This document shows positions 36,469-45,409 of a stretch of DNA of 64,000 bases, in pieces (position 1 is the stretch's first letter; the number at the start of each line of letters is the position of its first letter). The stretch covers positions 1 to 64,000 of the forward strand of contig VFGY01000016.1 of the NCBI GenBank assembly GCA_009392195.1, read 5' to 3'. The position numbers and the translations under genes were made by a program. The notes below the pieces were generated by a model. That model ran no database searches, had not been told where the DNA came from, and saw only the letters and a program-made list of their open reading frames with translations. The stretch is from SAR202 cluster bacterium (GTDB lineage: Bacteria; Chloroflexota; Dehalococcoidia; Lucifugimonadales; OSU-TB39).

Positions 36469-37656
36469 TTAAAAGGGTTTGTATTTTTCGAATGCCTTTT
36501 TAAAGCCATCTATTGAATTTTGTAGAACTGAGTCTTCTACACAATAGGCGATTCTAAAATGTCCTGGAGTTCCAAACCCTGTGCCTGGCACCACTAAAAC
36601 TCTTTGATCTTTTAATTCTTCTACAAAAGGTATTTCGTCAGATATGGGTGATTTTGGGAACATGTAAAATGCCCCGTCAGGTTTTACAACTGAATAGCCT
36701 ATGTTTGTTAATTCTTCGTATAGGAAATTTCTTTTCCTTTCGTAATCAGATACATCGATAGCTATATTTTGAAGAGATATTATAATTCGTTGCATTAATG
36801 CTGGTGCATTAACAAATCCTAATGTTCGATTACAAAAGGTTAATCCATCTATTATTTCTTTGTTGTTTTCGTAGTTAGGATTGACTGCTATATAACCTAT
36901 TCTTTCTCCAGGTATAGACAAATCTTTGGAGTGTGAAGTAGCCACTATACTTTTGTGATGGTAATCAAATATGTGGGGGTATTTTATATTGTCGAATATA
37001 ATTTTTCTGTATGGTTCATCACTGACTAATGTTATTTCTGTTCCTAGTTCTTTCTCTTTTTCCGACAAAATTTTAGAAATTGCTGAAAGTGTTTCTGGTG
37101 TGTATATTACTCCTGTGGGATTCCCTGGCGAACATATTAGAACCATTTTAGTTTTTGCAGTGATAGCGTTTTTAAGTTCATCTAATTTTGGAATAAACTT
37201 TGAATCTGAATTAACTACTTTACATTTAGCGTTGTGGTTATCAGCATAAAATATATATTCTACAAAATATGGCGCGAAAATTATTATCTCGTCTTCAGTG
37301 TCTAATATGGTTTTCATAACAACGTTTAAAGCACCGCCAGCACCAATAGTCATAACCAAATGAGAAGAGTTAAAGTTTAATCCAGTTTCAACTTTAAGTT
37401 GATTTGCTACAGCTGCTCTAGTTTCCGGATATCCTGAATTAGGCATATATCTGTGCATACCGTCAATTGGGGCTGAAGCTAATTCTCTTAGTTTTGCATA
37501 AAATTCTTTTGGAGGACTTATAACCGGGTTGCCAAGGGATAAATCGTAAATATTTTCCCTACCGACCTTTTGTTTTAGAGCTTCCCCTTCTTCAAACATT
37601 TTCCGAATCCAGGAGCCTTGTTCCATAAAGTGTTTAATTTTTTTTGATATAGTCAT
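36469..37656 (-). CDS. Class I/II aminotransferase
   Basis: A 395-residue fold-type I PLP aminotransferase: YDLSLGNPVISPP, YMPNSGYPETRAAVA, LICSPGNPTGVIY, VSDEPYRKI, and the Schiff-base Lys in TSHSKDLSIPGERIGY. It resembles aspartate-aminotransferase-like enzymes of bacteria and archaea, but the amino acid partner is not set by sequence. It converges on thrC. Confidence 0.88.
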   Translation of the reverse strand: MTISKKIKHFMEQGSWIRKMFEEGEALKQKVGRENIYDLSLGNPVISPPKEFYAKLRELASAPIDGMHRYMPNSGYPETRAAVANQLKVETGLNFNSSHLVMTIGAGGALNVVMKTILDTEDEIIIFAPYFVEYIFYADNHNAKCKVVNSDSKFIPKLDELKNAITAKTKMVLICSPGNPTGVIYTPETLSAISKILSEKEKELGTEITLVSDEPYRKIIFDNIKYPHIFDYHHKSIVATSHSKDLSIPGERIGYIAVNPNYENNKEIIDGLTFCNRTLGFVNAPALMQRIIISLQNIAIDVSDYERKRNFLYEELTNIGYSVVKPDGAFYMFPKSPISDEIPFVEELKDQRVLVVPGTGFGTPGHFRIAYCVEDSVLQNSIDGFKKAFEKYKPF

Positions 37657-37711
37657 ATTAAGTATCTAAAATGATTATTTTTTGATTATGATATTGCTCT
37701 TGTGCCGTGAG

Positions 37712-38236
37712 TTAATGTTTTTTATTTTTATACCATATTATTATAGGTGCAATAATCAATATGGAAGAAACAAAAATCCACAATATAGTTCCTTCTAATT
37801 GTGACTGTAGTGGATTTTCTTTAACATTTACTTGAAATGTTACATCTTGATGTTGCGTGTCAGCTAGTGATATTTTGATTTTAATTTCCCAATCGCCAGA
37901 TTTCTTGAAATTGAATTTAGCGTTATAGTCTTGAGGTATTTTTGGATTGCTAAGAGCAAATGATTTGTAAGGCTTATCAATATTTTGATTGTTTATAAAA
38001 ATCTCTATTTTTGCATCAGTTATGTATTTTTTGTTCTCTATATCAAATAAATTTATAGTGAAGTTGCATATTCCGACTTGGGGCTCTCTTGGATTGATTT
38101 TTAGTGTTGTTTCATATTGTCCAGATATTTTGCTTCGATTTCCAGTTAGTTCAGTATCAGCATTTAGGAAGTTGGGTTGGGCGGTAAACACTAAACAAAT
38201 TATCGATAATAATAATTTTGTTGAAAAGTAATTTAT
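37712..38236 (-). CDS. Exported YtkA/FixH-like membrane-anchored protein, apparent ATA start
   Basis: A protein of 174 residues if started at ATA 38236. It has a signal peptide (NYFSTKLLLSIICLVFTAQP), a beta-sandwich domain like YtkA/FixH (GICNFTINLFDIENKK, GDWEIKIKISLAD) and a C-terminal membrane helix (ILWIFVSSILIIAPIIIWY). The only canonical start is GTG 38191, which would remove the signal peptide and has no ribosome site. AAGGAG lies 8 bases before ATA. A possible sequence error in the start codon should be kept in mind. It follows the thioredoxin-fold lipoprotein on the same strand; together they may handle copper or redox proteins outside the membrane, which is inference. Confidence 0.6.
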   Translation of the reverse strand: MNYFSTKLLLSIICLVFTAQPNFLNADTELTGNRSKISGQYETTLKINPREPQVGICNFTINLFDIENKKYITDAKIEIFINNQNIDKPYKSFALSNPKIPQDYNAKFNFKKSGDWEIKIKISLADTQHQDVTFQVNVKENPLQSQLEGTILWIFVSSILIIAPIIIWYKNKKH

Positions 38237-38277
38237 TGTTGATTCTCCTTTGAATTATTGTTTGAGTAGTAATAATT

Positions 38278-39174
38278 TTAAAAGTCTATTTTGATCATTT
38301 TTATCAAATCTGATTCGATTTCGCCATACGTAACAAATCCTTCGTATTTTGCAGATACTATACCTTTTTTATCTATCATAAATGTAAATGGTTCTGTGAA
38401 AATCCCCCATTCAGTTACTATAGGTGAGATTCTTCGTTTAGAAAAATGTAGGGCTAATTCATGTGGGTTATCATAAATCTCTACGTGTATAAAATTCACT
38501 TTATCTTTATATTTGGCATTCAATTCGGATATTATTTTAACTTGTGGGCCGCAGGTTGCAGTTTGGCAAAATCCAGGTGTTGAGAATGTCAATAATATTG
38601 GTTTTGAATTTTTTATTGATTCCTTTACAGTGAATCTGTATAAGTCCAAATCAGGTTCTATATCAGATGTTATTTCATCGATTTTGGGATGCGAAAATCT
38701 TGTTTTATTAATACTTTTCGGAACTACATCGCCTATTTTAGGTGTTTTGCTTTCAGTAGTAACTTTGAAATGACTACTCAATGTTTTGGGTGTTGTACTT
38801 ATTGAAGATTTGATACTCCAAGTACCGGGTTTGTCAAAATAAATATGTGTAACGTAAACCCCAGTTTTCCCTGATGGCCAAGAAATAAATTGAGCATCGT
38901 AAGATGTAGTGTGTTGATCAGGAGCAGTTAATCTAATTTTGATACTTGGTATAGATATAGGTATTTGATTATCATCAATTATTGCAAATACGAATCTATT
39001 TTCACCTATATTTAGATCGGTAGATATAATTATTAGATTGTTTGTTTCATTAGGTTTTTGAATAATTGAATTTTCTGAAAATGTATCAGATAAATCAGTG
39101 GAATCTCTGCATGAACTTAATGAAAAAATTATCACAAAAACCGCTAGAGTAAAATTCAATATTTTATTGTTCAT
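38278..39174 (-). CDS. Thioredoxin-fold lipoprotein with C-X4-C motif
   Basis: A 298-residue lipoprotein with signal MNNKILNFTLAVFVIIFSLSSC (lipobox Cys 22). A beta-sandwich segment follows (NRFVFAIIDDNQIPIS to GTWSIKSSI), then a TlpA/Sco-like thioredoxin domain with LLTFSTPGFCQTATCGPQ, where the Cys are four residues apart. ATG 39174 was chosen because an earlier start at 39240 would place 22 polar residues before the signal. The Ig-like segment resembles that of the next gene, so they may form a pair. Role in copper or disulfide chemistry is inference. Confidence 0.75.
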   Translation of the reverse strand: MNNKILNFTLAVFVIIFSLSSCRDSTDLSDTFSENSIIQKPNETNNLIIISTDLNIGENRFVFAIIDDNQIPISIPSIKIRLTAPDQHTTSYDAQFISWPSGKTGVYVTHIYFDKPGTWSIKSSISTTPKTLSSHFKVTTESKTPKIGDVVPKSINKTRFSHPKIDEITSDIEPDLDLYRFTVKESIKNSKPILLTFSTPGFCQTATCGPQVKIISELNAKYKDKVNFIHVEIYDNPHELALHFSKRRISPIVTEWGIFTEPFTFMIDKKGIVSAKYEGFVTYGEIESDLIKMIKIDF

Positions 39175-39224
39175 AACAAACCCATAGTGATATAAGATGC
39201 GCCCCACTTTATCTTGTGCTGCTG

Positions 39225-39253
39225 TTGACCGCCAATACATTATATGGTATAAA
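39225..39253 (+). promoter_or_regulatory. Promoter of the candidate small RNA
   Basis: TTGACC (39225-39230) and TATAAA (39248-39253) with exactly 17 bases between, close to the sigma70 consensus and the same -35 as the 5S promoter. Start of transcription would be near 39260. No plus-strand gene follows before 40111. Confidence 0.6.
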
Positions 39254-39259
39254 AATGGC

Positions 39260-39359
39260 AGGCCAGTTAGTTGTGTGAGTAGATTATAATTAGTTTTAAC
39301 TAAGCTTCTACTGGCTCCTCCTTGAGTCGATCCCCAGATAAAACTGGGGATCGCTTTTT
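39260..39359 (+). ncRNA. Candidate orphan small RNA with exposed CCUCCUU motif
   Basis: About 100 bases between a strong promoter and a perfect intrinsic terminator, with no coding frame. Proposed fold: GCCAG (39262-39266) pairs with CTGGC (39311-39315), TAGA (39280-39283) with TCTA (39307-39310), and TTAGT with ACTAA (39290-39303) around a TTTA loop. Then an unpaired TCCTCCTTGAGT (39316-39327) precedes the terminator hairpin. The CCTCCTT segment equals the 16S anti-Shine-Dalgarno and could pair with many ribosome binding sites. No match to SRP, tmRNA, 6S or RNase P RNA is apparent to me. Confidence 0.5.
39328..39359 (+). terminator. Rho-independent terminator, 10 bp perfect stem
   Basis: CGATCCCCAG pairs with CTGGGGATCG around loop ATAAAA, followed by CTTTTT. 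It reads only on the plus strand, and the nearest upstream plus-strand gene (thrC, ending 36463) is separated by three minus-strand genes, so it belongs to the short RNA. Confidence 0.85.
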
Positions 39360-39445
39360 GAACTTCTACTTATAAATTGCACTGGTATTAATCAAAAGAT
39401 AAATTGTTACTTTAATATCAGTTTTTTGTGGGCAAATAAAGAAAT

Positions 39446-39520
39446 TGGTGGGCCCGGCTGGGTTCGAACCAGCGACCTAACGGTTATGAGCCGTTTGCTC
39501 TACCACTGAGCTACAGGCCC
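39446..39520 (-). tRNA. tRNA with CAT anticodon (elongator Met or Ile2)
   Basis: On the minus strand the acceptor GGGCCTG pairs with CGGGCCC, followed by A and an encoded CCA. The D-arm is AGCTCAGTGGTAGAGC, the anticodon stem-loop is ACGGCTCATAACCGT with CAT, and the T-arm is GCTGG-TTCGAAC-CCAGC. A paired G1-C72 excludes the initiator. Met and lysidine-modified Ile cannot be separated here. Confidence 0.95.
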
Positions 39521-39530
39521 CACTTTTTGT

Positions 39531-39559
39531 AGCGTAACTTACGATTAGTTTGGTGTCAA
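39531..39559 (-). promoter_or_regulatory. Promoter of the CAT tRNA
   Basis: On the minus strand TTGACA (39559-39554) and TACGCT (39536-39531) are 17 bases apart, starting transcription about 5 bases before the tRNA. The -35 is perfect and the -10 moderate. Confidence 0.6.
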
Positions 39560-39614
39560 GGAATCATTAAAAAGCGCCAAATATCTAATTAAAATAGATA
39601 ATTGCTCTATTTAT

Positions 39615-39857
39615 TTAATTTATAAGGCTGTTTATTAATATTCCTAATATCCAACTCATCATGAACGCTGGACCAGCACTAAAACGCCAGCCCTCGCTAT
39701 TTTCATTGGCTTGACCTAAGTAATTCAGCCAAATCAAAAATGCAAAAAAACCAATTGCCAGTATCCATACTGAAACAGTAGATACGCCGAGAGCAAGACC
39801 TACAACAAACCCGATACTAGCCCAGATAAACGGTGAATAAATGTCTCTATTTATCAT
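39615..39857 (-). CDS. Small membrane protein, 80 residues
   Basis: Three hydrophobic stretches (FIWASIGFVVGLALGVS, VWILAIGFFAFLIWLNYL and AFMMSWILGILINSLI) with little polar sequence between. No family is recognised. It starts at ATG 39857 and lies upstream of the tRNA on the same strand, 94 bases away. Confidence 0.6.
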   Translation of the reverse strand: MINRDIYSPFIWASIGFVVGLALGVSTVSVWILAIGFFAFLIWLNYLGQANENSEGWRFSAGPAFMMSWILGILINSLIN

Positions 39858-39961
39858 ATGTGTTAAAGTGCCTATTCATATAGTTAATTAATTGTTCAGA
39901 TAGATTATACTAACAGTTTTTAATTAAGTATTGCTATTTTTTTACTTTGATTTTGTAATCA

Positions 39962-39990
39962 TTGGTACCAATTTACCATTCAAATATAAT
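39962..39990 (+). promoter_or_regulatory. Possible promoter for the AceE-like gene
   Basis: TTGGTA (39962-39967) and TATAAT (39985-39990) with 17 bases between, about 120 bases before the ATG at 40111. The rest of 39858-40110 shows nothing else I can name. Confidence 0.45.
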
Positions 39991-40110
39991 ACACTTAAAG
40001 CAATATAATTGACCCGTTGAGTGAAATGGATTGTTATGAGAATTATTTGATTCAAATAGTCTATATTAATTAATATATTATAAATTGATGAGAAACTTAA
40101 AATATTTTAA

Positions 40111-42486
40111 ATGAAGAAAAAAAGTAAAAATAAAGAATTGGATGCAAATCAGAATCATCTGCTTAACCAAATACAAAATAAAGTTCTATGGTTGGCAGTT
40201 TATATGGTGGATTATGCAAATAAGCATAAAACCAGTTTAAGTGGTCTTAAGGTAGGTGGACACCAAGCTTCTAGTTCATCTGTGGCAACAATAATGACTT
40301 ATCTGTTTTTCGAATTTATGAAAAATGTAGATGCTATTTCAATTAAACCTCATTCATCTCCTGTTTACCATGCGATTCAATATTTATTAGGGAATTTAGA
40401 CGAATCTTATCTAAAGACATTGAGGTCTTTTGGAGGATTACAGGCATATCCAAGTAGAACAAAAGATCCCGATAATGTTGATTTCACCACAGGGTCAGTT
40501 GGGTTAGGAGCTGTTGCACCTAATTTTGCATGGTTAGCTTCAGAATATATACATACTAGATTTGATATGGCACCAGAAACAAAAGGTAGGTTTATAAGTT
40601 TAGTTGGTGATGCTGAATTAGACGAGGGTGTAGTTTGGGAAGCAATTGCAGACCAGTCTTTATCTTCAATCAATAGATTGATATGGATAGTTGATTTGAA
40701 TAGGCAGAGTTTGGATCGTGTTATTCCAGGCATAAGAGTTAATGTATGGAGGCAAATGTTCGAGGCTAATGGGTGGAATGTGGTTGAGGCGAAATATGGT
40801 GCGTTATTGGAATCGGCGTTTAGTATGGATAAAGGAGATTTATTACGTGAATCGATTGATAATATGCCCAACCAAATGTATCAGAGGCTATTGAGATCAG
40901 ACGGATTGGTTATAAGGGACTGGCTACCTAGATTTACAAAGCATGAAGCGGATTTGAGGGAATTTATAGGTCAATGGGATGACGATGGGCTACTAGAATT
41001 GATTAGTAATTTAGGTGGACATGATTTTAACACTTTGAGAGATAGGTTTGAAACTTTAGATGTAGAAACTGGTCCAAATGTTGTTTTTGCATATACTCTT
41101 AAAGGATGGAAATTACCTACTGTCGGAGACCCTCAAAATCATTCGGTTTTACTTAATTCAAAACAGATGGAAGAATTTAGGAATAGTTTGAATATAGAAA
41201 ATGGTAAAGAGTTTGAGGGATTTACGCCAAAATCAAAAGTTGGATTATTTTGTGCCGCAGTAAGTGAAAGATTAAATGCAAGTAAAGGCTTGGGTGAGAA
41301 GGATATATCGTATGCTGTGCCTAAATCTTTTTCTAAGGGATATAGCGGAAATATGTCAACTCAGCAGATATTTGGATTAATATTGACTGAATTGACTAGA
41401 AGTGCTCAAGAAGTATCAGACAGAATTGTTACTGTTAGTCCTGATGTTGCTAGCTCGACCAATTTGGGAGGGTGGATTAATAAGGTGGGAGTTTGGTCAA
41501 AACAGCCTTCTGAAGAATTGCCAATAGAACATCAACTTAGAGCTTTGACTTGGGAGGAATCTGATAAAGGACAACATTTAGAATTAGGAATTTCTGAGAA
41601 TAATCTTTTTATCTGTTTAGGGCAATTGGGACTTACTAATGAACGAGAAGGGGAATTAGTTTTACCCATTGGCACCTTGTATGATCCCTTTATACGAAGA
41701 GGGTTAGATGCATTGGTATATAGTTTGCAATCTGGAGGGAAGTTTATTTTTGTTGGCACTCCTTCAGGTTTAACCTTATCTCCAGAAGGTGGCTCACATC
41801 AATCTATAATAACCCCTTCGATTGGTTACGAACTCCCTGAGTTAAATTACTATGAGCCTTGTTACGGAAAAGAACTAGAATGGATATTATTAGATTCCTT
41901 GGACAATATCAAAAACAGAAAAGTATCCACCTACCTTCGTTTGACAAGTAAGAGGATTGATCAATCATTCGGTGATTTTCAAGGTAGCGTAGAATCTTTG
42001 GAAATTAGAAGAGAGCAGGTGATAAAAGGGGCATATAGAATAATAGATAGAAGTAAACAATCCGGGTATTCTATTGGCGACAATGTTGTAAACATATTAG
42101 GCTGTGGCGCGATTTTACCAGAAGCAATAAAAGCTAGCGAACAGTTGTATCAAGAAGGCATTTACGCAAATGTAATAAATATTACCGGCCCAGGACCTTT
42201 GTACAAAGACTTTCAATCATCTGTATCTTCTAAACTTACTGGCAAGTCTACAGAGAGTTATTTAAAAAAACTCATTCCTGAAAGTTCTCTCGGTGTTCCA
42301 GTAGTAACTGTAGTCGATGGGCATCCTCACTCGTTGTCGTGGGTGGGAGCTGCATTAGAAACAAAAGTTTTGCCCCTTGGAGTATCTGAATATGGGCAGT
42401 CTGGTACTCCAGAAGAATTATATGTGGAATATGGGATTGATTCTGTTAATATAATGAATGCCTGTTTTGAGGTGCTAGATTTATGA
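40111..42486 (+). CDS. AceE-like thiamine diphosphate E1 (pyruvate dehydrogenase type)
   Basis: A 791-residue transketolase-fold enzyme of the homodimeric pyruvate dehydrogenase E1 type. The N-terminal substrate region has KVGGHQASSSSVATIMTYL and SSPVYHAIQYLLG, the ThDP motif is LVGDAELDEG with WIVDLNRQSLD about 30 residues later, and a pyrimidine domain follows (SPDVASSTNLGGW; PEGGSHQSI). No E2 or E3 is adjacent. It is shorter than E. coli AceE (887). A different 2-oxoacid or transketolase role is possible. Confidence 0.75.
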   Translation: MKKKSKNKELDANQNHLLNQIQNKVLWLAVYMVDYANKHKTSLSGLKVGGHQASSSSVATIMTYLFFEFMKNVDAISIKPHSSPVYHAIQYLLGNLDESYLKTLRSFGGLQAYPSRTKDPDNVDFTTGSVGLGAVAPNFAWLASEYIHTRFDMAPETKGRFISLVGDAELDEGVVWEAIADQSLSSINRLIWIVDLNRQSLDRVIPGIRVNVWRQMFEANGWNVVEAKYGALLESAFSMDKGDLLRESIDNMPNQMYQRLLRSDGLVIRDWLPRFTKHEADLREFIGQWDDDGLLELISNLGGHDFNTLRDRFETLDVETGPNVVFAYTLKGWKLPTVGDPQNHSVLLNSKQMEEFRNSLNIENGKEFEGFTPKSKVGLFCAAVSERLNASKGLGEKDISYAVPKSFSKGYSGNMSTQQIFGLILTELTRSAQEVSDRIVTVSPDVASSTNLGGWINKVGVWSKQPSEELPIEHQLRALTWEESDKGQHLELGISENNLFICLGQLGLTNEREGELVLPIGTLYDPFIRRGLDALVYSLQSGGKFIFVGTPSGLTLSPEGGSHQSIITPSIGYELPELNYYEPCYGKELEWILLDSLDNIKNRKVSTYLRLTSKRIDQSFGDFQGSVESLEIRREQVIKGAYRIIDRSKQSGYSIGDNVVNILGCGAILPEAIKASEQLYQEGIYANVINITGPGPLYKDFQSSVSSKLTGKSTESYLKKLIPESSLGVPVVTVVDGHPHSLSWVGAALETKVLPLGVSEYGQSGTPEELYVEYGIDSVNIMNACFEVLDL

Positions 42487-42534
42487 TTTATATTACGCAG
42501 ACTATTTTTCGAATTTATTATATAGAGGTGAATT

Positions 42535-43272
42535 GTGAACAATTATAAATCTATGATTTTAATTACAGGTATTATGATATCGATTTTAAGTTTTACAGCC
42601 TGTGGTGCATCTGATGATGCCGTAATTCAAGACAACCAGACTTCTGGTACAACATCCGTAGTATCCGAACCGGTAAAAACGAACCCTCCAAAACAAGGTT
42701 CAAGTAACAAAACTTATAGTTCTTCTCCAGTTATGAGTATTGACAAAAATAAAGATTACAATGCAATTATTGAAATGGAGAAAGGTGGAGAAATAGTAAT
42801 TCAACTTTTTGTTAATGAAGCACCAATAACTGTGAACAACTTTGTGTATCTTGCCAGAAATGGTTATTATGATGGTGTTACTTTTCATAGAGTAATAGAA
42901 GGATTCATGGCCCAAGGTGGTGATCCAACCGGAACTGGTACAGGGGGGCCTGGATATGAATTTGATAATGAACTAACCCCTAAAAGGCGTCATGATGGTC
43001 CAGGTGTTCTTTCAATGGCAAATGCAGGGATACAGAATGGTAAAGGTACAAATGGTTCTCAGTTTTTCATCACTTTTACTGAAACACACTTTTTAGATGG
43101 ATATAATTTAGATGATACACCAAAAGATTGTTCTCAGGCCGGTGTATCCTGTCATACAGTATTTGGAAGCGTGATTAAAGGAATGGATGTCGTTAACGGT
43201 ATTACTGTAAGGGATCCTAGTACTTCTATTAAAGCTGACGTTATGAAAACTATACGAATTACTGAAAAATAG
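42535..43272 (+). CDS. Cyclophilin-type peptidyl-prolyl isomerase, lipoprotein
   Basis: A 245-residue lipoprotein: signal [20 protein letters not shown] ending TAC (Cys near 23), a Ser/Thr/Pro-rich linker to about 75, then a cyclophilin domain with [26 protein letters not shown] and GSQFFITF, and [13 protein letters not shown]. The active-site Arg and the FMAQGGD block are intact. It probably folds exported proteins at the outer face of the membrane. GTG start with AGAGGTG upstream. Confidence 0.92.
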   Translation: MNNYKSMILITGIMISILSFTACGASDDAVIQDNQTSGTTSVVSEPVKTNPPKQGSSNKTYSSSPVMSIDKNKDYNAIIEMEKGGEIVIQLFVNEAPITVNNFVYLARNGYYDGVTFHRVIEGFMAQGGDPTGTGTGGPGYEFDNELTPKRRHDGPGVLSMANAGIQNGKGTNGSQFFITFTETHFLDGYNLDDTPKDCSQAGVSCHTVFGSVIKGMDVVNGITVRDPSTSIKADVMKTIRITEK

Positions 43273-43288
43273 GGGTTGGTTTATGCAT

Positions 43289-45409
43289 CTACTTAAAAGT
43301 AAACGTATAAAGTTTGCCGTTAGATCCAATCCAAGTTTTGTCGTGTAGATTTGCTTTGCTTAGTACTGGTTGGTTATTGATTCTAATAGCTTTTTCTTTA
43401 TTGTTGTTAATAATCGAAACGCCTTTTCTGGAAAAATGAAAACTTGTTTGCTCTAATCCGGGCAAGTTAATTTCTTTACCAGTAATCATGTTTTTTGAAA
43501 TTAATTTTGTTATGTTAGACCGTTGGATTTTAGATAAATCTAGGCTCTGGTTATCTTTTTCTCCCTTAAGTATTCCGTATGGATTAGCTTGATTGACCCA
43601 GTATATATAAAATGCCAAAAGTATTATTGCAATTGTAGAAGAAGAATAAATCGCAATTAGAGTAATTGTGTTTCCTGCAGAAGAACCTTGAATAGCAACC
43701 GACTTAGTAGCGATATTGGAGGAAATAGGTGGTTTATCATTTGATTCGTTCACAGGTTTTTGGCTAGATTGGTTTGGTGACTTATCTAATATGTTTTCTA
43801 CTTTAGCAGGAATTGAGTTAAATGTTACTTGGTCTCCTACATAGAAATAACTTTGTCCTGAATATTCTCCCTTCAAATTGAAATAAAGCGTGAAGTTATC
43901 ATTGGTATCAGGTTTTGCAAAAATATCATATTCTGATGCCGTATTACCTGGATAAATATCAGTCGGTACGATTTCAATTTGAATCCTAGATTCATTATCG
44001 CTTGCAACAATGAATTCTATTTGGTCTTGTTTAACTGGATACGCTGATTCGTTGATGTGAGATGACAAAGTTCCAATTTTGGTTCTTTGATTAATTGGAG
44101 TATTTTGATTGCTCCCTGGATTGATTGTTAATACAGGAAACGGCTTTACTTCAACATTTGATACTGTTGATAATTTATAATTATGATTATCCCATTCGAG
44201 TTCTAATTTGATTTTGTGAGTTCCAATCTCATTTAAAGATGGAATTACTGCTGAATATACATCAAATTCATTGTTGGATGGACCGCTATCTTTGGTTAAT
44301 GTGTACACAATTGATGATTCAGATGGACCAGTAATTTTAGCAAATAAATTAGCATCACTGACTGAAGTTGGAGTTTCGCCATCTAGTATTTGAACTGATA
44401 ATGCAATTGGTTGGTTTTGAGGTAAGATTTCCTTTGAAAGCAAATTCATGGAATATTTGTTTTTCGAACTTTCCCACGTTGAAACGTGACCTTTAAATCC
44501 ATTAAGTTGAAAACTCCAATTACCAGGGTCAGGTTCAAATAATTTCCACATCAAAACATGAGGTGAGTTAAGGATTACGTTTTGTTGAGATTTCCCAGAT
44601 ATTAGATAGCCAGATGGATTACCTAGTGCTATTTGACCTAATGACGATTCACGAAGAACAACTACTGTGGTTTCCTTTGTTCCTGGGGGAATGTGAATTG
44701 CTGATGTCATTGATTCATTTTGGTCTAGTTGGTTACTTGCTATATTTGTTAGATTCTTTGCTGAAGAGCTTTTATGTATTAATTGGTTGATTAGTTTTTC
44801 ATAACCATCTGGAATTGTTAGTTTGAACAATTCTCCATTAGTTCTCTCAGTTATTTGGTCGAGAAAATATATCGACTCGGTATTGTGGTCTGGTAAAGCG
44901 ATCCCATCTATATGCCACCCTTTGCTTTTAAATCTATTTGTTAAAGGAGCTGTTTGGGCAACTAGCCCATCAAATTCTCGATCAGATTTACCGGTGATTA
45001 AAAATACACCAGATTCGTCGGAGGCATTTTTTAAACCTAATAGTGAATGGCTTTCGCGAAGTGCTAGAAGTAGTCCGTCACCTTTATTGGAGAGGCCTTG
45101 GTTTAATTGGGATATAAATTTATTTACATTATTTTCAAAGTCATCTTGGTTACGATTAATTGGTCCAATGATATTGTATGGGTCAGCCGCATCTATGAAT
45201 GCAAAATCAGTGGTTTCAGTGATTTTGGTTAAAATTTGTACAAATGATTCTGTGTGTGTGTGGTTTGTTACTGAATGGTTTGTTGCCATAAAATCAGCGA
45301 CAACAACAACTATATCTGACTGTCTATTGGCTTCAATAGATTTTATAGGCGCAAATGTAAATATTGTAAGTATTAATATTGCAAATAGAGTTAAATATCT
45401 ATATTTCAT
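43289..45409 (-). CDS. Large membrane protein with a degenerate VWA-like domain
   Basis: A 706-residue protein: signal peptide (MKYRYLTLFAILILTIFTF), a VWA-like fold from about 30 to 210 (SDIVVVVADFMA, GDGLLLALRESHSLLG, GVFLITGKSD) without the usual DxSxS metal site, an extended beta-rich extracellular part to about 600, one membrane helix (ITLIAIYSSSTIAIILLAFY) and a C-terminal cytoplasmic segment of about 80 residues (SFHFSRKGVSIINNN; KTWIGSNGKLYTFTF) resembling a small beta-sandwich such as FHA, which I cannot prove. It may be a surface sensor or adhesin. It converges with the cyclophilin gene. Confidence 0.55.
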   Translation of the reverse strand: MKYRYLTLFAILILTIFTFAPIKSIEANRQSDIVVVVADFMATNHSVTNHTHTESFVQILTKITETTDFAFIDAADPYNIIGPINRNQDDFENNVNKFISQLNQGLSNKGDGLLLALRESHSLLGLKNASDESGVFLITGKSDREFDGLVAQTAPLTNRFKSKGWHIDGIALPDHNTESIYFLDQITERTNGELFKLTIPDGYEKLINQLIHKSSSAKNLTNIASNQLDQNESMTSAIHIPPGTKETTVVVLRESSLGQIALGNPSGYLISGKSQQNVILNSPHVLMWKLFEPDPGNWSFQLNGFKGHVSTWESSKNKYSMNLLSKEILPQNQPIALSVQILDGETPTSVSDANLFAKITGPSESSIVYTLTKDSGPSNNEFDVYSAVIPSLNEIGTHKIKLELEWDNHNYKLSTVSNVEVKPFPVLTINPGSNQNTPINQRTKIGTLSSHINESAYPVKQDQIEFIVASDNESRIQIEIVPTDIYPGNTASEYDIFAKPDTNDNFTLYFNLKGEYSGQSYFYVGDQVTFNSIPAKVENILDKSPNQSSQKPVNESNDKPPISSNIATKSVAIQGSSAGNTITLIAIYSSSTIAIILLAFYIYWVNQANPYGILKGEKDNQSLDLSKIQRSNITKLISKNMITGKEINLPGLEQTSFHFSRKGVSIINNNKEKAIRINNQPVLSKANLHDKTWIGSNGKLYTFTFK

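Noticed and set aside
40009-40039. TTGACC with TTATGA as an alternative promoter for the AceE-like gene
   Set aside because: The spacing is 19 and the -10 is poor; the pair at 39962-39990 is better.
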